Assembly: GCF_964275005.1 (NCBI RefSeq)
Contig: NC_092706.1
Span: 24,585,942-24,649,941, forward strand
Source of the DNA: Diadema setosum
Lineage: Eukaryota; Echinodermata; Echinoidea; Diadematoida; Diadematidae
Length of the DNA: 64,000 nt
Direction: 5' to 3'
In this document: positions 45,061-58,500 of the stretch, one piece after another
Position numbering within the stretch: position 1 is the stretch's first letter
Layout of the letters: every line of letters starts with the position of its first letter
Notes under the pieces: generated by a model
What the model saw: the letters and a program-made list of their open reading frames with translations, nothing else
Databases searched by the model: none
Told to the model about the DNA's origin: nothing
Position numbers and translations under genes: made by a program

Positions 45061-45227
45061 CAGTGGCGGATCCATGGAGGACCGCAAAACCCGCTCACGC
45101 CCCCCCCTTTATTTTTTGTTGAAACAAAAGAAATAAAAAGAAAAAAAAATGGGGGAGGGGTTCGTGCGCCCCCCCCCTTTAATTTTGTAAACGCTCCCCC
45201 TCTTTACGGAATTCCTGGATCCCCCTG
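45061..45227. mobile_element. CAGGGGCGGATCC-type MITE (copy 1)
   Basis: The ends are CAGTGGCGGATCCATGG and CCTGGATCCCCCTG. The core matches 45845-46019 (CTTTATTTTTTGTTGAAACA, then a C-run and CCCTCTTTACGGAATTCCTGG). It sits in (GT)n, so a GTGTG-type duplication cannot be proved. Confidence 0.75.
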
Positions 45228-45627
45228 TGTGTGTGTGTGTGTGTGTGTGTACATCTCATATTCTTTACACACGTATGACCGTAGAAGCTGTTTTGGCGCC
45301 ACATTTTGCACGCATCCTTGTTCTGCCCTGTTTAATCAATCAATTAGCTGATCGATGAAGCGAGGAGATAGCGTAACCAGAAGAAATGGCTTCAAACAAG
45401 AATCGGTATAACCATAGTGAGAGTAAAACATGTAACCATACAATATGCAGAAAAAAAAGAGAAAGACATTATGGTATCAACATATAATGTAAAAGAAACA
45501 ATATTTAGAGGAAATCAATAGTTGTTACAGAAAGTTGTAACGGATTCCTTGAGATGTGTTTTTTGATTGGAGACAAATGACCCCTGAACCCTTTCAGGAG
45601 TTGCCTGCTAGATAAGTAACTCTTGCT

Positions 45628-46305
45628 TTAAAGGAGACCTCCGGATGATATTCAGATTTTTACATTTGAACAACGATAAATTACTTATACTGTGTACAGA
45701 GTTTCAGAATTTATAGTGATTGGGATGACGAATAAGAATGTTTTCAAATTTTATAATACATTGCAGTGAACAAGGATGATGACATCGCAGCCTCACCATA
45801 AGAATGTGTGAGTTGGGGATCAATGAAGCAACAAAAGAAGAAGGCAGGGGCGGGATCCAGGGAGGACCGCAACCGGCGCACGCACCCCCCCCCCCTTTAT
45901 TTTTTGTTGAAACAAAAGAAATAAAAAGAAAAAAATGAGGGGAGGGGTGCGTGCGCCCCCCCCCCCCTTTAAATTTGTAAACACGCCCCCTCTTTACGGA
46001 ATTCCTGGATCCGCCCCTGGAAGGTGTGCATGCATTCCACGCAGGTGAAATTGTCAGTCAAGCAGTACTGTAATGGAATCACACTGCTACATTTCTAACA
46101 AAAAACAAACAAACAAACAAACAAAAAACAAAACGTGAGGCTCCTATGTCATCAACACTGTTCAGTGTAATTTGTTTAGAATTTTTCAGAGTATTGGTTT
46201 CTCTGCTCAAAGACCACAACAAAATCCACAAATCTATACATGGAGCTGTCGATATATGTACTACATGATGTGAAATTATGAACATCGTCTCGAATGCCCC
46301 TTTAA
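45628..46305 (-). mobile_element. TTAAAGG-ended MITE (copy 1), host of a nested MITE
   Basis: In reverse complement it matches 53484-53952 and 54313-54751 along most of its length; it begins TTAAAGGAGACCTCCGGAT and ends ATGCCCCTTTAA. It is longer than its sisters because a 175-bp MITE is inserted at 45845-46019. An A/C simple run near 46098-46133 is a further addition. Confidence 0.8.
45845..46019. mobile_element. CAGGGGCGGATCC-type MITE (copy 2), nested
   Basis: The ends CAGGGGCGGGATCCAGG and CCTGGATCCGCCCCTG form inverted repeats. GAAGG stands on both sides as a 5-bp target duplication. The sister copies of the host MITE show the uninterrupted site. The superfamily is not certain from ends alone. 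Confidence 0.85.
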
Positions 46306-47798
46306 GTGTCCCTCGTTCGTGCTCACACACCCAGCTCCAATCCACCGCCTGATAGAAAATTTTGGTGTTTTGCTCAAGGCTGTATCATTTTTGTCAAGAA
46401 TTCCGACTGCTTAACCGAACTACCACTGACACCTAACCAAGACCATAAAAAGGTTAGTTTAAGATTCATGTACAGACATTCCGTCTACATTTTTATATCT
46501 CAAACGGTGGTTATAAATCAACACAGGGAGATCGATGAAAATTGGGAAAAATAGGGGAAAACGGGATGCAATTTTTAAAGCTTTGATCATTTGACCGCCA
46601 GCACATGGCCAGTGAGTCATGGAATGCAGCGACTTTAATGGACATGTGAAACAGGTGTTTTGGTCATTTGAACTTGACATCGCGTGCACAATGCATTTCA
46701 TGTTTTACAATGGAATAACATCGCTTCTCGAGCAGTGTTGTCGTGTGTATATTGATATTAGCTCCTATTCAATTCACAATTAATTTCATTTCTGTTTCAA
46801 CAGCACACAAATATGGTGTGAGGTCACGACACAGTGAAATCAATTGGCAAATATTCTTTTGAAACAAATCTACTTCCCATTACAATTTAAGGCATGCTCA
46901 GCGAAAATAGATGGTATCACTAAAAATGCTCTGGGTCCCTCAAAGAAAAGACAAATCACACATGAATGGACCAATAAAGAAAAAGTTTTAAATGCAGATG
47001 TAAATATATATAAATTGAGATTATTCAATGTAGCCAAAAAGAGAGAAACAGAAGTATAATGTAGAATGTCGGAAGTACTTTCAGGAGAGGTACAAGTTCT
47101 GGGTAAGGAAAGAGAAGCAATTACTAGTAGGCCTATAGACTTATCTCCAATTACATACTGTGATGTGGTGCTGGTGGTGATTTTAGAGGTAGCATTGAAT
47201 AATGTTGAAGTAGCAGCGGAGTTATTTGATAGTGAAACTGAGAATGGATGAGAAAAGTTGTTTTTTTTTTCTTTCGACAATAATACAAGTACCTGTACGT
47301 ATAGGCCTACGCCTGGATCGTCAGACAGTACACTCAGAAGCTGAATTGAGCTCAATAGCTGAATATAACCAATCGATCCGACAATAACAATATTAGGCTT
47401 GCAAAATGAATGGGGAGAAAAGGAAGATTATCTGTTTTCGCCAAAGACCTGGGTCTGCTTTCAAAGGGGTGAGTAGTCAGTCGTCAAATCCGTCAGATGC
47501 AAGCCACAATGGCATTAGTTCTAGTTGATATCTCCGTCTGGATGAGGCGCCCCGTATTCAAATTAAAACGACAGCTGCATGCGTGGTTGAAAGTTAGTTC
47601 AGTCCAGTTTTCAGTTCAGTTCAGTTTGTTTAACGTCGAATCTTTAAGGCAGATACTGTCAGAATCAGTATCATTAGAATTAATCTTCTCTTTAATGTTG
47701 TTTATGATCCAAACCCGATATTAGAATAGACAGCAGAATCTATTTCTAAGCCATGTAATCTCCCTAATTTCTGATTTCAGTGTCAATAGTCCAAAAAC

Positions 47799-47840
<42 letters not shown>

Positions 47841-49542
47841 GTGATAGATAGATAGATAGGTAGGTAGATAGCTAGCTAGATAGATGAATAGATAGATAGA
47901 TAGATAGATAGATAGACGGAGAGAGAGGGGGAGGAGGGGAACGAGATGATCTACTTTTTTTAAATATCAGTTTGTCAGTATACAGTCGTGTACGTAGGTA
48001 TAGAAATAGCGTCAGAATGATCTTTCCTCGTTGGTAGCTTGGGAGCTCTGTGTAAAGCAGCAGTCATGGTAACGCAAATATTCAATTAGGCTTTAGTGTG
48101 GAGTAAAAGTGTGAAGCCGATGCACACTATTGAATGTACCACCTGTCCTGGTCTTACATCATGCCGGCTTCTTTTTGTCCCCACATTTGACATGTCAAGG
48201 TGTTCTTTTTAACCCCCCCCCCCCCCACATACACACCGCAATAGAAATGTCAGATGCGCATAGGACATTGACTTTTCAATGCACAGAGTTAGGAGATAAG
48301 TTAAGTGGTTCCTGCTTTTACTAACGGTTATTTCATTTTTATTTATTTCATTTTTATTTATCTTTTTTTCTCCAGATTTTACCATAATGAACATAAGAAC
48401 CTATATACGACAGTCACCTGTTGCACGAACTTGAAGCTGAAGAAAATCGAACACAGAAAACAAGGTTGCAGTCTATTACTTTGTTCCGAATCACACTTTC
48501 AGTGTCCAGTTGTTCAAGTTTGCCTTGAATATTTTACGAAGCAACATTTTACTGGAACGCTCAGTCATTTCAATTTCTCATGGCCACGCTTAACAGCCAA
48601 CACCAGACATTAACTTCGACTTATTAAGAAAATTGAAGAGTACATACGTACTAAAGACTCGGCGAGAGAGAAAAAAACAAACAAACAAACAAACAAACCC
48701 GAAACGTTTATTTGATTTGTAGCCTTTCCTCCATGCCATGTAAATACATTCACATTTTTTTTTGTCCTTGTTCGCTGAAGCGCATAGAGAATTATTGAAT
48801 TTGCGCTCTAGAAAAACTGTTCATCATCATCATTATTTTTGTTGTTGTTGTTCTACAAAGTGTACTTTGAAAACAAAAAACAACCCAACAACATTAAAGG
48901 AATATCATGGAACAAATTTAAGAATTGAATGCATTCTTAGACTCTCAGTTAAACTTGAATCGTTATCCCCATGAAACGTGCCCATTGACAACCGACCTCC
49001 AATGTAGACCTTCCCTTGATATGATATTATCATCATCGAACCGGATACGCACTTGTACTTTTAACTGTTTTTCTCTCTCAATGTTAAATAGATGTACTGC
49101 TTATTTGGAAACAGTGGAGGTAGAGCCTGTAGATAGATTACAGGTATTGTATTTCAACATTTCATGTCAGCTGAGTTCACGAAACATCTAAGTTATAATT
49201 GTCACCCATTCACACTGCCAGGCACAGGTAAATAGATCAAACATAAATTTCACTTTACTTATACGTGTTTATAGACAATTATTATTATAGATATGTGACC
49301 TGACGGACACAGACAAAGCAAAATAATTAGACCAAGATGTCCACGCAAATTGACAACCAGACTTTCACAAGTATTAAGCACATAGTGAATACAATGTAAG
49401 AGCTAGAGGCATAGGAATTCTGGTAGTACTTGAGTATCTGTGGTGGAGAAAATGAATTGAGATTGTTACGTAAGAAGAATCGTTCTGATTGAGCAAGGAT
49501 TATTGGCGAGGAGGTTTTCCCAGCTTGAAAGAAAGATGAGGC
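46306..49542. other. Non-coding stretch
   Basis: No gene supported. Open frames at 46844-47251 (+) and 46870-47355 (-) overlap and show no domain. Contains a (GATA)n microsatellite at about 47801-47915 followed by GA-rich sequence, and a C-run at about 48212-48226. Confidence 0.45.
47801..47915. repeat. (GATA)n microsatellite
   Basis: More than 20 GATA units with GGTGATA, GGTAGGTAGATA and GCTAGCTA interruptions. Confidence 0.95.
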
Positions 49543-49935
49543 TTAAAAGGATCGTACAGTTTTGGTCGAGACCTAATTTCAGGTTTCTAACATTTTTTGG
49601 TGAGATAATGAGAACCCTCTTATGAAATATGAAAGAGCATGTAATTCTATGAGGAATTCAACATTTATTTGATGAAAATTGGTTTTGAAATGGCTGAGTT
49701 ATCCAAAAATGAGCGATTCTGATTAAGTGTGGGACCCACACTTCATTACAATCGCTTTGCTTTACTTTGTTTTTGGATGTTTCAGTCATTCCAAACCCGA
49801 TTTTCATCAAATAAACTTTGAATTCCTCTTAGAATGGTATACATGCTCTGTACTATATCATAAGTGTTTTCTTGGTATCTCGCAAAAAGTTAAAAGCCCA
49901 ATTCTCATCTCCACCAATACTGTACCATCCCTTTA
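49543..49935. mobile_element. Long-TIR MITE, TTAAAGGG...CCCTTTAA
   Basis: Two arms of about 180 bp face each other. The left starts TTAAAAGGATCGTACAGTTT; the right ends ATACTGTACCATCCCTTTAA. The arms share GAGCATGTA, GGAATTCAA and ATTTGATGAAAATNGG blocks; the centre is AGTGTGGGACCCACACT. The arms have diverged, so it is not recent. No coding content. Confidence 0.75.
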
Positions 49936-51819
49936 ACGCATCTTTCTGCGATACCTGCAAAATGAAAGACTCCAAGTATGATATTATATATTTTATATAT
50001 AATGTTCTGGTTTAGTCCATTATTGTCAAAACACACACACACATACTTAGTTATTAATAGCTTCAAGAGTTCCCTCTAACATACAAAGACCCCCCCCCCC
50101 ACACACACACACACATTAGCACAAACATACACAATTTCACATGTACACATACACAGTCACACATCTTCCTTCGAAGTCATTGGGCGACACTATAACGCTA
50201 TGAAAGAATTAGGATACTCTACTGTTAGGTATGGGCTAGCCGATGGGCATCCACGGATCCACAATTTTACCAATGGCTAATCCTAATCCTCTAAGCGGCT
50301 CTGTGGGTATCTCCAGGCAAAATATTGTCGAACACTGACGGAGAGACTTGGCGATACGAAGATATACCTTACAAGGTTCAGATTCGAAATCTTGCTTTAT
50401 CGAGCTCCCGGTAGGAGGGGCATTGTAGTGGGATGATCACAGCCTATACGCATTCCACTCATCGGATCTATGACGCCCCTCTTTATTCAATAAAATCTTT
50501 GATTCTTGAAGAAGAAGAAGAAGAAGGGAAAAAAAAAACTTACAATACATGCACCTTCTATTTCAAGTAGCTTGCAGGGTCCGAAAAAAAATTTCAAATA
50601 AAATTTCCAGCCTATTGTGTGACCGTAAGCGGCTCAAAGTAAGAAAAGTCAGTACTTCGATACTGATGTGAAACTGTCTATTGAAACCTTTTGACAACCA
50701 CCGGAAATGTATCGTTCTTTTCTTCAACCGTGAAGATAATTATCTGGGCATGGGATTCCAAGTCTTTTAGAAACGCTAACCAAGAATGGGTGTAGAAGCA
50801 ATGAATAAGAGGGCGACTAAGCAAACATTCGAACGGAATTCATCTGAATGCACGGTGAATTTTACTTAGAAAATCAAAATGATAAAAAATGATAAAATAA
50901 AAATATTGTCGACAGTCGCATCAAGGAAACCATCGATGGAACAGATATGTTTGTTTGTTTGTTTGTTTGTTTGTTGTTGTTGTTTTTTGGGGGGTTCACC
51001 AGATATTTTCATATTTGATGCGGCATGCATTGATTTCATCATCTGCTCACAAAGCTGTAACGTGCAAAATGCAGAAAGAATAAGAAGGGAAAAAAATCCT
51101 CTCGGAGTTATTATTATCACATGTAAATATAACAACAAATAAAAATAAAAATGCATTACAGACATATTTGTAGTACTTCTCTTATCACGATGGAAACAAG
51201 CCTTACATTCCCACAAACAAACACCGTTATTACACACCAAAACACCCACGCGCATGAAAACACTCTCCTCAATTTAATAGAGATGATACTCTAAACGATG
51301 TATTCATCTTTGCCACCAGGACATAAAACGTTTTTGACAACAATTTCTTCCCAGAAAAAAAAATAGAAGGATAAAGATGGAATGAAAGATTATGTGGGAT
51401 GAAGCGTGTTGAACCCACACGTACATGCGTGCGCGATCGACGATAATAGCACGGCTGTTTGTTGGGCGATATACCGTGCTGGGCAAGTCAGAGGTCGAAC
51501 GAACATTTGCGTTATGAGGTAAAAAACTAATTACGCTTGACTTGATCGAGAAGCGAAGAATTGCACCTGTTGACATCATAAGACTAAACTCAATTGAAAA
51601 TCGAGCGAAGCACATGCCAAAGGCGTTATGTTATTTCCATCCAACTGAATTTGTTTGTCCGTAGAAGTTTGGGTACATTTGCCGTTGATGTATTTTTGAC
51701 GTAAACGCTTGAATTTCTTTCGCGGTCTTAGGTGTAAATGTTTGCACTTTATCAAGTAATTGCAGCAACAGGGAACTCCAACAACAACACCAACACCAAC
51801 AACAACACCACCACCACCA

Positions 51820-51854
<35 letters not shown>

Positions 51855-52040
51855 ACAAACAAACAACAAACATATCACCCCAAGGGATCAATTTGAAAGT
51901 ATTTCGGGACTTGGTACTGTAGAACACCTCTCTCAAAGCAATAGAAGAAGAGCTTAAAATTTCGTTTAAAGTCGAACAATAAAAACGAATATTTTGGATC
52001 TATATTCAATGAAGAAATCCATCCCAAATTAAATGAATTT
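49936..52040. other. Non-coding stretch
   Basis: (CA)n and C-run near 50030-50115. A possible retroposon 3' end (ATTCAATAAAATC, then (GAA)n) is near 50487-50527. A (CAA/CAC)n triplet tract is at about 51775-51865. No gene supported. Confidence 0.45.
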
Positions 52041-52578
52041 CAAAAGAAAGAGAAAATTGTTCCCTACAGAATGACACTCAAATGACAAAAATCGGATAAG
52101 AAATAAGAAAGATATGACATTTTGTAATTTCACAATTTTTCGGAAAACATTTCTTGACAAGTCCTTATGAATATTCAAATGAGTGAGTTGATGATGTCAT
52201 ACCCTCACAATTTTCCATGTATGTTATATCATTATGAAACTCGGAAAAATGTTATTTTTAGATGATACAAATCATGTTCCCATACCAAAATATATCAGAG
52301 TTAACATTGTTCTTTTTATGTTGGGTGGTTTTAAGACAACTATTTTCATATTTATACAGCTAAAATATAAAATTTCTGTCATTTTTGTATATGAAATGGA
52401 TAAGAAATTATGAGAGCATAACATCGTCAACTTGTTGATTTGAATATTCATAAGGACTGGTCAAGAAATGTTTCCGTAAAAATGTGAAATTTCAAAATGT
52501 TATATCTTCCTTATTTCTTATCCGATTTTTGTCATTTTTGTATCGTTCTGTAGGGAATATTTTTTTCTCTTTCCTTGG
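52041..52578. mobile_element. Long-TIR MITE with ACAAAAATCGGATAAGAAAT arms
   Basis: Left and right arms of about 120-140 bp are inverted copies: TTGTTCCCTACAGAA, GACAAAAATCGGATAAGAAA, CATTTCTTGAC and CTTATGAATATTCAAA recur in reverse complement. The middle (about 250 bp) is AT-rich. The target duplication is unclear. Confidence 0.75.
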
Positions 52579-53483
52579 AAGTCTATTAATTTTTAGGTGG
52601 TTTTCCTCTTAAAAGTAAAGCTATGACTTAAGGTTACGATGTTACTCAGTAGTCGATGTGGACCAGTAGCTGCACATGCTCAGAAAGAAAAAAAAAAAGA
52701 CCAGTTTCAAAGACGAAGCACCAATACCACAGTACTGTTAATACGCCATTACGGCACATGTATAATATTGTATAAAAATTATTGCTAAGTGTTTTGCATG
52801 CCATCTGATGTCGGTTTGTGTCAAACTGACTGTTTCTTTTCCCGTTTGTTTCTGTATTAGGTAATTATTTTAATTTATATTTTGGGAGGCAAAAAGGTGG
52901 GGTGTAGAGGTATTTTTTCATATCACATAATTTGTATCAGATGCTTCTAAAATATAAAAGGTGATCACACATTATCACGTGTTTATATGGACTTATAATG
53001 CGCGCTGAATTGCATAATTTCTGATTGGTTATCTCTACCAATATTCTGTATAATATTCTGTTCCTCGCAGTGTGGTCTTTAGGATGAAAAGACATCGCAA
53101 TTGCGCCATCAGTGCCTTCAAATTATACATCGAATAACCGTACACCGTGTGTGTCGTAATGGTATAAAAATCTGGCGAGACAGTTTTACGTCGCGGCAGA
53201 GTCTGTGTAGTTGCTGTTTTGTTGGGGTTTTTTTTTTCTCACCAGTGACGTAAAAGCTACTGTATAACGCAGGGATCTGATGAATTTTGTGTATGTAACA
53301 CAGACAATATTTCATTGCTCAACGGCTTTTGCAACGGCACAGAACATCACGTATATACTGTTTCACTGTGTACACAAGCTGCGCATTTAACGTGGATAAA
53401 ATGGGCAAATGTTTGGATATACAACTGTAATTTATAATATTCATGTGTTTGAAGCTTTTCCAAACGTAACCCATATACTCACC
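52579..53483. other. Non-coding stretch
   Basis: No exon, RNA gene or repeat recognised. Confidence 0.5.
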
Positions 53484-53952
53484 TTTAAAGGAACATTCCA
53501 GACGATTTTCATAATTTCACATCATGTAGTACATAAATTGACAACTCCATGTATAGATTTCTGGAATTTATTGTGGTTCTTGAACAGAGAAACAATACTC
53601 TGAAAAACCTTAAACAAATTACACTGAACAAGGTTGATGACATAGGAGGCTCACATATTTCAGAAATGTAGCAGTGAAATTCCATTACAATACCGCTTGC
53701 TTGCAAGTTCACCTGTGTATAATCTATGCATGCCATCTTCTTTTGTTGTGCTTCCTTGAGCCCCAACTCATGCATTCTTATGGTGACTCTGCCATGTCAT
53801 CATCCTTGTTCATTGCAATTTGTTCTAAATTTTGAAAATATTCTTATTCTTCATCCCAATTATCATAAATTCTGAAACTCTGTCCTCAGTATAACTAATT
53901 TTATAGTTGTTCAAATGTAAAAATCTGAAAATCATCCGGAGGTCTCCTTTAA
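53484..53952 (+). mobile_element. TTAAAGG-ended MITE (copy 2), fullest form
   Basis: 469 bp from TTTAAAGGAACATTCCAGAC to GGAGGTCTCCTTTAA. It preserves the uninterrupted site GAAGATGGCATGC (reverse complement) into which the nested MITE of copy 1 inserted. Confidence 0.8.
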
Positions 53953-53972
53953 GCCACAGTGATAATTTAAAA

Positions 53973-53976
<4 letters not shown>

Positions 53977-54012
<36 letters not shown>
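53977..54012. repeat. (AT)n microsatellite
   Basis: About 18 AT units, just right of the MITE copy. Confidence 0.9.
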
Positions 54013-54016
<4 letters not shown>

Positions 54017-54312
54017 ATTCTAGATGATTACATGCCCAGTATTTTTAGTATGGCTGTTGACGTCACGACAGGAACCCATTCAGCTCTTATAGTAATGACG
54101 TTTCACAAAGCCGTACCTGCAACGAAGGAAATGCAGTTACGCTGTTGTTGATTATTCATGTATGAAGGGCAAGCTAAAAAAGTTTCATTCTATAAGTAAA
54201 CAGTCTGCTTATTTATTCTAGTGCGCTCCTCCGCTTTGTGTCCTGATCACTATTTAAGAACGCAGTCATTTCGCATGTTTTCGTCATTTATGCATTCGCT
54301 ATTTTTACGCCA

Positions 54313-54751
54313 TTAAAATGTCATTCCAGACGATTTTCATAATTCCACATCATGTAGTATAAATCAACAGCTCCATGTATGGATTTGTAGAATTTATTGT
54401 GGTCCTTGGGTAGAGAAGCAATACTCCAAAAAAAAAAATAAACAAATTACACTATCATGTATTTCAGAAATGGAGCAGTGTAATTCCATTACAATACCGC
54501 TTGCTTTACAAGTTCACCTGTGTAGAAGCTATGCGTCATGCCTTCTTCTTTTGTTCTACTTCCTTGATCCCCAACTAATGCATTCTTGTGGTGAGGCTAC
54601 CATGTTATCATCCTTGCTCATGGCAGTTTGTTATGAATTTGAAAACATTCTTATTTCTCATCCCAATCACTATAAATTTTGAAACTCAGTACAACTCATT
54701 TATAGTTGTTCAAATGTAAAAGTTTGTAAATCACCCGTAGGTCTCCTTTAA
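54313..54751 (+). mobile_element. TTAAAGG-ended MITE (copy 3)
   Basis: Same orientation as copy 2, about 360 bp further on. It is shorter by internal loss, with the left end worn (TTAAAATGTCATTCCAGACG) and the right end GTAGGTCTCCTTTAA. Confidence 0.8.
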
Positions 54752-55003
54752 TGACAGTGTGTCAATGCAAGACTAGTGTGTGAAGATGAACTTGTGAACG
54801 TCATGTTTATAGGTACGTTTATGAACAATATAAAGAACATACATTCCATCAACATAATCATGCAGAAGGATGAAAGAAAAAAAAAAACAGGTTGATGCAA
54901 AGAAACAGAAGAAAGAATAAGCATATGGAAAGCGGACATTTAAAAGACTCCGAATATAGAAAGAATAGCAAGAGGAAAGACAAAAGGCATTGGGACTACA
55001 AGA

Positions 55004-55333
55004 CCTTGCTGGAAAGAACACAGTGTCCCACAGTGTGAGAAATAAAGTGTGAACATAGTGTGAGCACAATGTGAACACAATGTGAACACATTGTGAACAC
55101 ACACAGTGTGAAATCTCTTCACACTGTTAAATTCGAGCGTTTTAACAATGTGAACACATTATGAAACATCAATCCACAGTGTGACACAGAACATTACCAC
55201 GTGAACACTCTGTGAAAACCAAACCACATCATGAAATCTTCTCCACGCTGTTAAATTCGAGCGTTTTCACATAGTCGACTATGTAACCACACTGTGAGCA
55301 CACTGTGGAACACTGTGTTCTTTCCAAAAAGGG
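55004..55333. mobile_element. CACAGTGTG foldback element (copy 2)
   Basis: Ends CCTTGCTGGAAAGAACACAG and CACTGTGTTCTTTCC. The interior has the same CACTGTGAA/GTGAACAC palindromes and the CATAGTCGACTATGT core seen in 6944-7250. Confidence 0.75.
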
Positions 55334-55429
55334 AAGAAGGAACGAGAAGATTAAAAAGAAGGAGATAAAGGAGATAAACAAGTCAGAACCATGGTGAAAA
55401 ACAACGTTTAATATATAGAAAACGAGAGG

Positions 55430-55545
55430 AAAAGGAATAAGACGATGAATAATGAGGAGTAGGAGGGGAAGGAGGAGGAGGAGGAGGTGGAGGAAGAGGA
55501 AGAGGGGGAGAAGGAAGAGATAGGACTAGGAGAGGAGGAGGATGT
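55430..55545. repeat. GGA-rich purine tract
   Basis: About 115 bases nearly all A and G on the plus strand, with GGAGGAGGAGG runs; could form triplex or G-rich structures. Confidence 0.7.
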
Positions 55546-58500
55546 GGGAGACTGAAAACTGAACATGATGCATCATCGAGGTGTATACCTATAGCGGAGA
55601 CGGGTGTTCCACGCGGATGATATTAGATTCCGGGAGCGAGTAATCTTAATGAGAGAGAACATTGTCTCTCCAATTATCCCGGATAGGGAGGATGAAATGA
55701 AGGCCACGGAGATAGTAGGGAGGAAATCATAGCCACATTAACAGAATATCGGTGGACCTTCTAGACGTGGTACGCCTACCATTATCTTTGATATCATGAA
55801 GGTATAGTGTTGTCTCCGGAAAACGTAATGGACCCCAATTAGGCTTGCTTCGACTCATTTGATTTAACTGCGAATGCATACCTTCAAGACAAAAGTAAAA
55901 CTCAAAAGAACACGATGTTTTAGGGAGCGAATCTAGACTTGGACGGGACTGCAGCACGATTTATCCAGGACTTTCGGCGCGCTTTGGCATTGCGTAAGGA
56001 CAAGGAGAGTGGCATTTCCGACGTTCCGTTTTGGTAACGACAAATAAGACAAATAAAAGAAATGAGGTGATCGGAAATCTAAAAAGTAATACAATATCAA
56101 CTTAAGTTGACGGTGGTTCATGCTTGTAGGATAAAATGAGTTGTGTACGAATCCCCCCCCCCTAAATAAAAAAAAAAAGGACTATGGATTCGTCTATAGG
56201 CAACAGCATGAGTATGGTGAACGCTTCTTCTGAACTTGTTCTCGTTAATGATATTGCATACGTGGAAACTGTACCCACATGTTTTAGTTATTAGGAAGAG
56301 TGTATTCCAACAACCTTGGCCGTAAATTGCAGTTTGCCTTTGCCACAAAAACAAAGATCACGAACAACGGAAATCTGATTATCAAATTTTGTAGGTCCAA
56401 TATCATTTCTCCCACCCCTCCCCTTCATCCGTCAGCCCCCCACCCCCCTCCCGATCCCTTTCAGTTTCATGTCTCCATTGTTTTGTTCCCGTCGAATCTT
56501 GCAAGTACTGGGCTTCCTCCGTCCGTGCGTTATTGGCGAGGAGCAAAAAAACGTACGTCCTTGCCGCCCGATAGTTGAATTAAATCCTCATCATACGATG
56601 TGTATCAATTTCATTTATATGGAAATCAATTTTGACGTGTGCCTGAGCGTTCCAGTGCATACTTCAATATACCTCCTCTCCACCAGACTTGTTCTCCGCA
56701 TATTATTTTGTTATGCACTCACAGAAAAAAAAAAAGGATTTGTAATGAGAAAGGAGGAGGTATAGTACTCATGTCCGCACTGCATGCAGTAACGGCGGCT
56801 TAATATGCAATGTAAATATAGATACACATTTGCGAAGACAGAAGTCATTACTTGGATGCATACATTATAACGCTGCTTACAGAAGACTCCAGTTGCTCTG
56901 GCATTACCCTCCGCCTATATGTGTGAAGATGAGATTAAGTAAATTTGTGCTTTAAAAAAAGAACGAATAGTAGAACGTATTTATAGAGTGAAAAAATATA
57001 ATAACTACAATGAAATTGCAATGTGACATCCAAGACAAGTTTTATTTTTCATATTATTGATAGAAAAGCGAATTGAGAGAAGTGCAAAGGTAGGGAAAAT
57101 ATGTAAAAAGAGATTTGGTTATTCAACAAGAATCTGGAGCAAATATTATCTGAATAAAACAATATGTATCTATTTTGGCATAAGTACGCAATGATAAATC
57201 CTGATAGTTTGATCGTAGCGCCCGTAGCTATTTCAGAGAAGTCAGTATAAGATATTATGGACATTCGAGAACAAGGTCTACCTCCTGTTCGTATATGAAA
57301 TGTCTTCTGTATTCCATGTTTTCCCACGATACTTCACCTCTATACTGGTCGTGTTTTACCACGTTGTAACACGTTTGTTACTTTACGTCCAGGGCATTAA
57401 TATTTTACCCCATTTACTCTAAAACATCTCTGTGCATGTTCCACTGACAGGATTATGCTTTTTAGCCACTTGGACAAACGGGTTATAACTGAGTTAGATC
57501 AGCAGCGTACTCGAAATGTATCTCCATGAGCCAATAATGTGCCCTCTGCCAACACAGGGGGTGCATAATCACGTGCAGGTTCTATCCAATGGATATATGC
57601 AGAATAATGCCTGTAAGTTCGGTTTGCAAGTATCCCCCGTATACGACTTCCACCAGAAAGGACATCCGGGTGTTTTCTCACGCACTTAGCGTTAGATTGT
57701 CCGGTCGACATGCAAACAGAGTTTGGAGTGTGTTCTCCATCACCGTTGCCATGGAGACCAAAGTTCTCCTCAGCACTTGGGGCGAGCATCTGCGTATTTG
57801 ATTACGGCTTGGAGTGTTTTGGAGCGACGTCGTTTTCTGGCCCGGGTTCTCCCCTTCAGCGCATGTCTCAATCGCTGCGCTATAGGAGTACACATATCGG
57901 TGGGGAAAAGAATACAGACGATATCATTCTGTTTGCTATATAGGTTACCGAGTCTGGTTTGAGATGCGCAACCTTCAAGGTGGAAACAGTGTGCGGAAAA
58001 ACAACACAAAAACAAAACTAAACGCTTTCACACCTTGACTTTTGATATTAGGGAAAGATGCTAAGTAGTAAATGTAAACATTGTGTTTTTGTTCATGTCT
58101 TGCGGGAGCATACGACCTATTGTAGCTTATAACCGTCAGTATTTTATCATGTTCATTGTAATGAATGGTCCTATAGTGATATTTTTCTGAACTTTGACAT
58201 TCTTGCCGACATGGATGTCGATATAGGTCCATTTCTTCGGTGATTGGCTGGTTTGTGTTATTGTATGCGTCAGCATAGTTTGTATGCTGTGTCTATCAAT
58301 ACTGTACTCTTAAATGCCTATAATGCGTTGGTGCATGTGTGTGTCGGGAGGGGGGGGGGTCTGAATCAACCTTAAAAGATAAGTCAAATAACATCCTGCC
58401 GTCGTACCTTCTTCGCCGATGCTTGATGTCTGAAATTAGACAAACTTCGTGTCATTTAATTCCAATAAGGCATAATTATTATTTACAACGCCACTTACTT

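Noticed and set aside
44702-45136. ORFs rich in Tyr/Ile or His
   Set aside because: Translations of (TA)n, (CAC)n and (GATGGT)n simple repeats.
46844-47355. Opposed ORFs of 71, 61 and 161 codons
   Set aside because: They overlap on both strands, show no domain or splice pattern, and are compatible with chance.
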